DNA from: Hyphomicrobiales bacterium
GTDB taxonomy: Bacteria; Pseudomonadota; Alphaproteobacteria; Rhizobiales; Xanthobacteraceae
Direction: 5' to 3'
NCBI GenBank assembly: GCA_026400425.1
Contig: JAPLPC010000084.1
Span: forward strand, 1-13,957
DNA: 13,957 bases
The notes under the pieces are model-generated. The model ran no database searches. It saw only the letters and a program-made list of their open reading frames with translations, and was not told the origin of the DNA. Below, piece after piece: positions 9,085 to 13,957 of the stretch. The position numbers were made by a program, and so were the translations under genes. Each line of letters begins with the position of its first letter. The first letter of the stretch is position 1.

Positions 9085-9109
9085 GCATCGCGTTGAACTG
9101 CATTCGCCG

Positions 9110-9131
9110 TTGGCGGCCTTGAACCGCCCAA
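9110..9131 (+). promoter_or_regulatory. Small hairpin before the A-type carrier gene
   Basis: TTGGCGG (9110-9116) pairs with CCGCCCAA (9124-9131, one bulged C) around the loop CCTTGAA. The 3' arm runs into AAGGGA, the ribosome binding site of the downstream gene, so folding could partly mask it. The same loop sequence within a CGG/CCG stem occurs before sufB. Confidence 0.3.
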
Positions 9132-9143
9132 GGGACTGAACAC

Positions 9144-9557
9144 ATGACTGAGATGACACCGAGCAACCCAGCAGCCGCTGCCCCCGCCAAGCCGAAGCCG
9201 CGCCCGCGGCCGCAGGTGATGCGGCTGACCGACGCTGCCGCCGCCCGCGTGCTCGAACTGACGCAGCGCGCCGACTCCGAGATCATCGGCTTACGCGTCG
9301 GCATCAAGAACGGTGGCTGCGCCGGCCAGTCTTATACGGTCGAATACGCCCATGACGTGAAGCCGACCGACGAAATCGTCGAGGACAAGGGCGTCAAGAT
9401 CCTGGTCGATCCCAAGGCCGTGCTGTTCCTGCTCGGCACCGAGATGGACTACAAGACCGACAAGATGCAGGCGCAGTTCGTGTTCAACAATCCGAACCAG
9501 ATCTCGGCCTGTGGCTGCGGCGAGTCGGTGCAGCTGCAGGCAGCGAAGCTGGATTAA
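9144..9557 (+). CDS. sufA: A-type Fe-S carrier (SufA/IscA/ErpA family)
   Basis: A-type carriers accept clusters from the SufBCD scaffold and hand them to client proteins. The 137-aa product has the HesB/IscA fold signature: GLRVGIKNGGCAGQSYTVEY with Cys59, a central KILVDPKAVLFLLGTEMDY block, and the C-terminal CGCGES pair (Cys123, Cys125). Together these are the three cluster ligands. An N-terminal extension of about 25 residues rich in Ala, Pro, Lys and Arg (PAKPKPRPRPQ) precedes the domain and is longer than in E. coli SufA. AAGGGA lies 8 nt before the ATG at 9144; an ATG at 9153 is an alternative that would drop three residues. It is the last suf gene, and sufA rather than iscA or erpA is assigned from operon context only. 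Confidence 0.93.
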   Translation: MTEMTPSNPAAAAPAKPKPRPRPQVMRLTDAAAARVLELTQRADSEIIGLRVGIKNGGCAGQSYTVEYAHDVKPTDEIVEDKGVKILVDPKAVLFLLGTEMDYKTDKMQAQFVFNNPNQISACGCGESVQLQAAKLD

Positions 9558-9560
9558 GCC

Positions 9561-9648
9561 TGTAGGGTGGGCAAAGGCGCATTGCGCGGTGCCCACCCCC
9601 AATGCGGTGTCGGTAAGGGTGAGCACGCTTCGCTTTGCCCACCCTACA
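9561..9648. repeat. Inverted repeat with perfect 16-bp ends between sufA and tfoX
   Basis: TGTAGGGTGGGCAAAG (9561-9576) is exactly repeated in inverse at 9633-9648. An internal GCCCACCC (9591-9598) can also pair with the left arm, giving two alternative hairpins. The motif is a known type of dispersed intergenic repeat in Bradyrhizobium-like genomes and differs in sequence from the other repeats here. It begins 3 nt after the sufA stop, so it may also act as a 3'-end structure, though there is no U-tract. Confidence 0.8.
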
Positions 9649-9670
9649 AGTTTCGTCCTACACTTCCGCC

Positions 9671-10126
9671 ATGGACCGCGACTTCCTCTCCGAACTGTTC
9701 GCCGGCTTCGGGCCGGTGACGATCCGCCGGATGTTTTCCGGATTCGGCATCTCGGCCGACGGCATCAATTTCGCGCTGGTGCTGCGCGGCGCCATCTATC
9801 TGCGCGCCGACGAGAACTCGATCCCGCGTTTCGAAGCGGAGGGATCGCAGTGTTTCCAATATGAGATGAAGGGCAAGCTGCGGATGATCGCCTCCTATTG
9901 GCGATTGCCGGAGCGGCTTTATGACGATCCCGATGAAGTGACGGACTGGGCGCGTACGGCGCATGATGCAGCAATTCGGGCCTCGATCGAGAAGGCGAGC
10001 AAGAAGCAGGTGGTGAGGAAGAAATCGCCCTCGAAGCTTCAGCCGTCATTGCGAGCGAAGCGAAGCCATCCAGAAGGCAGCAGAGCGAAGGCTGGATTGC
10101 TTCGTCGCAAGCGCTCCTCGCAATGA
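9671..10126 (+). CDS. TfoX/Sxy N-terminal-domain protein with a repeat-derived C-terminal tail
   Basis: Residues 1 to about 105 match the TfoX N-terminal domain: MDRDFLSELFAGFGPVTIRRMFSGFGI-type sequence, then GINFALVLRGAIYLRADE and KLRMIASYWRLPERLYDD. The E. coli and Haemophilus namesake regulates competence; single-domain alphaproteobacterial members have no established function, so no competence role is claimed. The 151-aa frame ends in a Lys/Arg/Ser-rich tail. Its residues 126-151 are translated entirely from a palindromic repeat (10044-10128), and the TGA at 10124-10126 lies inside the repeat's terminal CAATGACG. ATG 9671 is chosen because the domain begins there; an open TTG at 9635 lies inside the preceding repeat. 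The ribosome binding site is poor. Confidence 0.85.
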   Translation: MDRDFLSELFAGFGPVTIRRMFSGFGISADGINFALVLRGAIYLRADENSIPRFEAEGSQCFQYEMKGKLRMIASYWRLPERLYDDPDEVTDWARTAHDAAIRASIEKASKKQVVRKKSPSKLQPSLRAKRSHPEGSRAKAGLLRRKRSSQ

Positions 10127-10128
10127 CG
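10044..10128. repeat. Palindromic repeat (CGTCATTGCGAG family), copy 2, inside the 3' end of tfoX
   Basis: The left arm CGTCATTGCGAGCGAAGCG (from 10044) continues to CCATCCAG. The right arm from 10092 (CTGGATTGCTTC...) ends CTCCTCGCAATGACG at 10128, the inverse of the left arm with a few bulges. It belongs to the same family as 7327-7408. Here the repeat is read as codons and provides the stop of the TfoX-domain gene. Confidence 0.8.
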
Positions 10129-10151
10129 ACATTGACATGGGAGCTGCACGT

Positions 10152-11234
10152 TCACGCGACCTGGAACGTGATTTCCGACTGATATTCCGGATCGACTTCG
10201 CAGATCACGCGGTTGCGGCCGTTGCGTTTGGCGGCGTAGAGGCAGGCGTCGGCGCGTCCGATCAGACTGTCCATGTCGTCGCTATGAGTCAACATCGCAA
10301 CGCCGACCGAGATCGTGACGCGGCCGAGTATCTCGCCGGTCGATTTCTTCTTCAGTTCTTTCGACATCACGGCACGGCGGATGTGGTCGGCCACAGTCAG
10401 CGCCTGACGCAACGGCGTGTTCGGCAGCACCACGGCGAATTCCTCGCCACCATAGCGCGCGGTGATGTCCTGGCCCTTGATGGTCTGCTTCAGCGACATG
10501 CCGACCAGGCGCAGCACCTGGTCGCCGGTGAGATGACCGTAGTTGTCGTTGAACGATTTGAAGTGATCGATGTCGAGCATCATCAGCGACAGCGGTTCGC
10601 CGCGCTTGTGGGCGCTCTCGATGGCCGTCCCCAGGGCGCGGTCGAAATATTTGCGATTGCCGAGCGCGGTGAGGGGATCGGTCAGGCTCTCGGCGCGGAT
10701 CGCCTCGAGGCTCTGCTGCAGCACGCTGACTTCGCTGCGTGAGAACAGCAGCCGCGCTTCCAGCGCCTTGTTGGTGTCGTGCACCTCGCGCGTGGTCTTG
10801 ATCAGATTCTCGACGATGGTTTTCAGCGCGCTCGGATTATGCACGCCGGCCAGTTGTTTGCCGGCACCGGCGAGGCTGGCGTTGAAATCCACGGTGATGT
10901 TGATCGCATCATTGATTAGCGTCATCACGTCGTCGATCTCGCCGATGACCCGGGCACCGACCTGATCGATGCGGTCGGTGACACGGGTCTGCGACAGATA
11001 ACTGTCATGGATCTGATCGAGATCGTCATCGTTGAGACGGCCGTTGCGGGCCAGCGTCTCATTGATCACCCGGTTCAGGGCCGGGTTATAGCCGGTGGCA
11101 TAGACGTACCAGATCTCATAGTTGCGCGGGACGGCCCGATGACGCAACGAGCGGATTTGCCCGAGCGCAATTTCGGCGAACGCCAATGTGCGTTCGAGGT
11201 CATCGAGGCTTGCGGTCACGAGTTGTGTTCCCAA
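10152..11234 (-). CDS. Diguanylate cyclase with GGDEF domain and uncharacterised N-terminal region
   Basis: The C-terminal half (about residues 180-345) is a GGDEF domain that should make cyclic di-GMP from two GTP. It shows LTDPLTALGNRKYFD, MMLDIDHFKSFNDNYGH with the metal-binding Asp221, and GGEEF at 262-266 within RYGGEEFAVVLPNT, so it looks catalytically competent. The usual inhibitory RxxD site, five residues upstream, reads KGQD (253-256) with Lys replacing Arg. Residues 1-160 (EIALGQIRSLRHRA, IWYVYATGYNPALNRVINE) are soluble and helical with no known sensor domain or membrane segment, followed by a probable coiled-coil linker near 155-182. The frame opens with TTG at 11234; GTG at 11219, preceded by GGGA, is a reasonable alternative. 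It is convergent with tfoX and 105 bp downstream of the helicase gene on the same strand. Confidence 0.93.
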   Translation of the reverse strand: MGTQLVTASLDDLERTLAFAEIALGQIRSLRHRAVPRNYEIWYVYATGYNPALNRVINETLARNGRLNDDDLDQIHDSYLSQTRVTDRIDQVGARVIGEIDDVMTLINDAINITVDFNASLAGAGKQLAGVHNPSALKTIVENLIKTTREVHDTNKALEARLLFSRSEVSVLQQSLEAIRAESLTDPLTALGNRKYFDRALGTAIESAHKRGEPLSLMMLDIDHFKSFNDNYGHLTGDQVLRLVGMSLKQTIKGQDITARYGGEEFAVVLPNTPLRQALTVADHIRRAVMSKELKKKSTGEILGRVTISVGVAMLTHSDDMDSLIGRADACLYAAKRNGRNRVICEVDPEYQSEITFQVA

Positions 11235-11339
11235 GCGGCGCTTCGATGCGCCACACTCACTTGCGAAATATCAAAAAATATTGCCGCGACGTTAGGGGAA
11301 GATCGTGAATCCTTGGTTAATAAACTCGGAACATGCTAC

Positions 11340-12938
11340 CTATGCGCGCACCCGCACCGGGCGCAGGAGGAATGCGGGCAGGTGCGAATGATCGCCCGGC
11401 TCGACATCTTCATCGCGACGCGGCGGACGCGGGGCCTGAGCGCGGCCGATCGACGGCGGCAGCGCTGCGGGGGATGCAGCGGCAGGCTGCGGCGTATTGC
11501 GGTCCTCGCTCGGGCGACGATCCCGCTCGCGGCGGGGCTTGCGCTCGCGCGGTGCTTCGGCGTCCGGCGACCTTGCTTCGGTGGCCACGGGCGAACGTGT
11601 TTCGGTAGTCATGGGCGGACGCGCGTCGCGCTCGGGGCGCGCCTCGCGCTCTGGGCGGGGAGCCCGATCCGGACGTGGCTCGCGCTCACGGCGGCCGTCG
11701 CGGCGACCGCGCGGCGCATCGGCATTGGCTTCACGATTGCCGCTGCGGCGGCGGTTCGATCGCGGCGCCTCGGCAGCGTCGGCGGACTCCGCTTCCGCCG
11801 GCATGGCGTCGAGGGCGGCGCTCTCGTGCTTGGCGATTGTGGTGCCGATCAGCTTCTCGATGGCGACGATCGACTTCTGATCCGACGGTGACACCAGCGA
11901 GATCGCAGCGCCGGGGCGACCGGCACGGCCGGTGCGGCCGATGCGATGCACGTAATCGTCGGGGTGATGCGGGACGTCGAAGTTGAACACGTGGCTGACG
12001 GCCGGGATGTCGAGGCCGCGGGCGGCGACGTCGGAGGCGACCAGCAGCGGCAGCTCACCCTTGCGGAATTGATCGAGTGCGGCGAGGCGGGCGGACTGCT
12101 CCATGTCGCCATGCAGCGCGCCGACGGCGAAGCCGTGTTTCTGCAGCGATTTGGCGAGCGTCGCCACTTCCCGCTTGCGGTTGCAGAAGATGATCGCGTT
12201 CTTGAGATCATCGACGTCGCGCAGCAGGGTGCGCAGTACGTCGCGCTTCTGCCAGTCTTCGCGGGACACGGCGACCTGCGACTGGGTGATGGTGGCGGCG
12301 GCGGTCGCCGGCTTGGCGACTTCGATCTTCACCGGATTGTGGAGGAAGGTCTCGGTTATGCGGCGGATTTCCGGCGGCATGGTCGCCGTGAAAAACAGCG
12401 TTTGACGGGTGAAAGGCACCAGTTTGCAGATGCGTTCGATGTCCGGGATGAAGCCCATGTCGAGCATGCGGTCGGCTTCGTCGATCACCAGCAATTCGAC
12501 GCCGGTGAGCAGAAGCCCGCCGCGTTCGGTATGGTCGAGCAGGCGGCCCGGCGTGGCGATCAGCACATCGACGCCGCGATTGAGCTTCAGGTCCTGGTCG
12601 CCGAAGGAGACGCCGCCGATCAACAGCGCGACGTTGAGCTTCTGGCCGGAACCGTATTTGTCGAACTGCTCCTTCACCTGGGCCGCGAGCTCGCGGGTCG
12701 GCTCCAGGATCAGCGTACGCGGCATGCGGGCGCGGGCGCGGCCTTTTTCGAGCACGGTAAGCATGGGCAGCACGAAGGCTGCGGTCTTGCCGGTGCCGGT
12801 CTGGGCGATGCCGAGCACGTCTTTGCGTGCCAGAACATGGGGAATCGCCTGTTCCTGAATGGGGGTCGGGGTGGTGTAGCCGGCTGCCGTAACGGCGGCT
12901 TGAACCTTGTCGGACAGGCCGAGATTGGAAAAGGACAT
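11340..12938 (-). CDS. rhlE: RhlE-type DEAD-box ATP-dependent RNA helicase
   Basis: The 532-aa product is an RNA helicase of the kind involved in ribosome maturation, RNA decay and cold adaptation. The motifs appear in order: Q motif TPTPIQEQAIP, I AQTGTGKT (45-52), Ia PTRELAAQ, Ib TPGRLLD, II DEAD (153-156), III FTATMPPE (TAT in place of SAT), IV AIIFCNRKRE, V ASDVAARGLDIP and VI HRIGRTGRAG. From about 375 the protein becomes a low-complexity tail rich in Arg, Pro, Glu, Asp and Ala, with RPE/RPD repeats at 418-440, likely an unstructured RNA-binding extension. It ends in the less repetitive HSHLPAFLLRPVRVRA. The ATG at 12938 has AGAGG 5-7 nt upstream. RhlE rather than CsdA or DbpA is inferred from the compact core and the absence of their C-terminal RNA-binding domains. 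Confidence 0.95.
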   Translation of the reverse strand: MSFSNLGLSDKVQAAVTAAGYTTPTPIQEQAIPHVLARKDVLGIAQTGTGKTAAFVLPMLTVLEKGRARARMPRTLILEPTRELAAQVKEQFDKYGSGQKLNVALLIGGVSFGDQDLKLNRGVDVLIATPGRLLDHTERGGLLLTGVELLVIDEADRMLDMGFIPDIERICKLVPFTRQTLFFTATMPPEIRRITETFLHNPVKIEVAKPATAAATITQSQVAVSREDWQKRDVLRTLLRDVDDLKNAIIFCNRKREVATLAKSLQKHGFAVGALHGDMEQSARLAALDQFRKGELPLLVASDVAARGLDIPAVSHVFNFDVPHHPDDYVHRIGRTGRAGRPGAAISLVSPSDQKSIVAIEKLIGTTIAKHESAALDAMPAEAESADAAEAPRSNRRRSGNREANADAPRGRRDGRREREPRPDRAPRPEREARPERDARPPMTTETRSPVATEARSPDAEAPRERKPRRERDRRPSEDRNTPQPAAASPAALPPSIGRAQAPRPPRRDEDVEPGDHSHLPAFLLRPVRVRA

Positions 12939-13123
12939 TGAGCCTCTGTTATAGGGTCATGATGCCATCGGATAACGGAAAATCGCTCATCGATGCCGTA
13001 TCGAGATCATGCCTCTGGTCGAAACCGCCGCTTGGATTCACGGAAAAAGCCATCACGCCTACCCCCGGAGCGGCACGCAAACATGCACGGAGATCGCTGG
13101 GCGCTGACAGGCGGCTTACTCGA

Positions 13124-13142
13124 GGTATCGCGTTTCGATACC
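13124..13142 (-). promoter_or_regulatory. Perfect 7-bp hairpin in the helicase leader
   Basis: GGTATCG (13124-13130) and CGATACC (13136-13142) pair perfectly around a 5-nt loop. If transcription starts near 13153 this hairpin sits almost at the 5' end of the helicase mRNA, where it could protect the transcript or be a regulatory structure. There is no following U-run, so it is not an intrinsic terminator. Confidence 0.4.
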
Positions 13143-13159
13143 GGGCCGCTTCGAGCCGG

Positions 13160-13187
13160 AACATAGGCTGGAATCCCTTAAAGTCAA
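13160..13187 (-). promoter_or_regulatory. Candidate housekeeping-sigma promoter for the DEAD-box helicase
   Basis: On the minus strand TTGACT (13187-13182) is followed after 16 bp by TATGTT (13165-13160). These match five of six and four of six bases of the sigma-70 consensus. Transcription would begin near 13153 and give a leader of about 215 nt before the helicase ATG. It is the best paired promoter I could find in the window. Confidence 0.5.
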
Positions 13188-13298
13188 TGCAGACGACCCT
13201 GGAACCGCCCAAAAGCTTCATGTTTTAGGCCCAACCGGCGCCGGGCCGCGACTAAAGGCCGTCCAGTTGCGTCGCTGGCGTGCCAGAGGGTAAAGGCT

Positions 13299-13649
13299 TC
13301 ACTTGCCGTAGGTGCCGAGCAGCTGCCCGAGATTCTGCATCACGAAGGCATTGGCGCGCAGCTGCACCTGGCGACCATCCTGGAGCCGCACATCGATCTC
13401 ATAGATGGCCGGATCGATTTGCCGAAGTCCGATCACCTGGGCGATTTCCATTGTTTCGGGCGACGTCGCTGCTGGTTTCGTGGCGCCCTTTTTGGCGGCG
13501 GCTGCAGGCTTCGCGGGCGCAGGCTTGACAGCTGCAGGCTTGGCGCGTGGCGCCGTGGCTGCGGGCGCCGGAGCAATTGCTGGCGCGGCGCTTTGGGCAT
13601 AGGCGAAGGTCGGGGCGAGCAAAGCGGTTGCGAGGATGAGAAATTTCAC
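13299..13649 (-). CDS. Small exported protein with an Ala/Pro/Lys-rich linker, function unknown
   Basis: The 116-aa product starts with a clear Sec signal peptide (MKFLILATALLAPTFAYA, cleavage expected after Ala18 before QSAAPA), so the mature protein should be periplasmic or secreted. Residues 19-63 are almost only Ala, Pro and Lys, like a flexible or wall-spanning linker. Residues 64-116 (ETMEIAQVIGLRQIDPAIYEID, then VRLQDGRQVQLRANAFVM) look folded and beta-rich and match no family I recognise. The start is GTG at 13649, chosen because AGGAG lies 7 nt upstream and the signal peptide begins there. The same frame is open upstream to 13943, but that part is not protein-like. It lies upstream of the helicase on the same strand and is divergent from the exported protein at 13868. 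Confidence 0.8.
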   Translation of the reverse strand: MKFLILATALLAPTFAYAQSAAPAIAPAPAATAPRAKPAAVKPAPAKPAAAAKKGATKPAATSPETMEIAQVIGLRQIDPAIYEIDVRLQDGRQVQLRANAFVMQNLGQLLGTYGK

Positions 13650-13867
13650 GCCGGTCTCCTGAAGCAGCAAGCAGATTCGGCGCTGCGTATCGCAGATTGC
13701 GGCGGGATTTATGGCGAGCGCTCCGTCGCCTCGTTGCGGTTGATCTCGCTGGCGATGCGGGACAGATTGCGGCGCGCCGCGATGACTGCGATTGAACCGG
13801 CTGCAGTCTGGCCCCGACCAACGGGCACAATCGCGCGGTGGGATCGCCGGAAACTGGGAATGCAGGC

Positions 13868-13957
13868 ATGAATGCGACGATGAATCGGCTCGTGATCGCC
13901 ATCGGAGCATGGCTGAGCATTGCCGCATCGGTGCTGCCTGCATGGGCCGAGAAACGC
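13868..13957 (+). CDS. N-terminus of an exported protein (partial, runs off the window)
   Basis: ATG 13868 opens 30 codons that are in frame to the window edge. They encode a classic signal peptide: Met-Asn and Arg at the start, the hydrophobic LVIAIGAWLSIAASVLP, then AWA-EKR as the likely cleavage site. GGGA lies about 9 nt upstream. I infer, weakly, a caspase-like (peptidase C14) protein, because in related genomes such proteins begin with a signal peptide followed by AEKR and then a VALVIGN-type strand; the diagnostic part is beyond the edge. It is divergent from the small exported protein gene, and 13650-13867 must carry both promoters, though I found no clear hexamers. Confidence 0.65.
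   Translation, partial: MNATMNRLVIAIGAWLSIAASVLPAWAEKR

Larger units (their letters stand above)
12939..13298. other. Leader region of the helicase gene; no confident gene
   Basis: This 360-bp stretch holds the helicase promoter and leader and the 3' flank of the small secreted-protein gene. Open frames exist on both strands (minus 13221-12949, 90 codons, and a plus frame from 12938), but their third-position composition is close to random and the translations show no domain, so I do not call them. The minus frame stops 10 nt before the helicase start and could be a leader peptide only if translation were shown. A short GC-rich palindrome at 13228-13247 has no U-tract and is not called a terminator. 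Confidence 0.6.

Noticed and set aside
5111..10128. The repeat set as a CRISPR array or a mobile element
   Set aside because: The elements are palindromic, belong to different families, are kilobases apart, and have no regular spacers, transposase or target-site duplication that I could see.
11007..11891. A plus-strand frame of 294 codons overlapping the GGDEF and helicase genes
   Set aside because: It spans two real minus-strand genes and the gap between them, and reads as Ala/Arg/Gly low complexity produced by the helicase tail.
12949..13221. A 90-codon minus-strand frame just upstream of the helicase
   Set aside because: Third-position composition is near random, no domain is visible, and the predicted promoter lies inside it. 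It is kept only as a remote leader-peptide possibility.
13228..13247. GC-rich palindrome as a terminator of the exported-protein gene
   Set aside because: The stem is only 5 bp and no U-tract follows on the minus strand.
13650..13943. N-terminal extension of the small exported protein to a 214-aa frame
   Set aside because: The extension is Arg/Ser/Pro-rich and not protein-like, whereas the GTG at 13649 has a good ribosome binding site and begins a proper signal peptide.

Overview
The window reads as the chromosome of an alphaproteobacterium of the Bradyrhizobium / Rhodopseudomonas / Afipia / Nitrobacter group. I infer this from the high GC content with GC-rich third codon positions, from the alphaproteobacterial style of the Suf proteins, and from several short palindromic repeats of the kind scattered through genomes of that group. 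No database search was possible, so the genus is not settled.

Layout. Positions 1-152 hold the 5' end of tyrS on the minus strand, divergent from anmK (295-1398, plus), which encodes the cell-wall recycling kinase for 1,6-anhydro-N-acetylmuramic acid. A convergent alpha/beta hydrolase (1462-2109, minus) meets anmK at a strong hairpin terminator (1403-1432). Positions 2353-9557 hold a complete SUF iron-sulfur cluster assembly locus, all on the plus strand: an IscS/NifS-type cysteine desulfurase broken by a frameshifting deletion, then sufB, sufC, sufD, sufS, a SufT/PaaD-like DUF59 gene and an A-type carrier (sufA/iscA-like). A TfoX N-terminal-domain gene follows (9671-10126), then on the minus strand a GGDEF diguanylate cyclase (10152-11234), a RhlE-type DEAD-box RNA helicase (11340-12938) and a small secreted Ala/Pro/Lys-rich protein (13299-13649). 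The window ends in the signal peptide of a plus-strand exported protein (from 13868).

How it works together. In the SUF locus SufS (Cys373) supplies persulfide sulfur, the SufB-SufC-SufD complex builds the cluster using SufC ATPase activity, and the A-type carrier and the DUF59 protein act in transfer and maturation. No sulfur-transfer partner (sufE or sufU) and no iscR-like regulator lies in the window. The leading desulfurase keeps its PLP lysine and, in another frame, its catalytic cysteine, but the RxGTEN loop between them is missing and the frame is shifted. SufS is therefore the only intact desulfurase here.

Non-coding structure. Four inverted-repeat elements lie in or just after the operon: sufB-sufC, sufD-sufS, sufA-tfoX, and the 3' end of tfoX, where the repeat supplies the last 26 codons and the stop. 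The helicase has a long leader (about 215 nt if the predicted promoter is right) with a perfect 7-bp hairpin. I see no tRNA, rRNA, CRISPR array, insertion sequence or prophage gene, and no clearly new multi-gene system. The points most worth checking are the broken desulfurase, the repeat-derived TfoX tail, the degenerate inhibitory site of the GGDEF protein and the leader structures.
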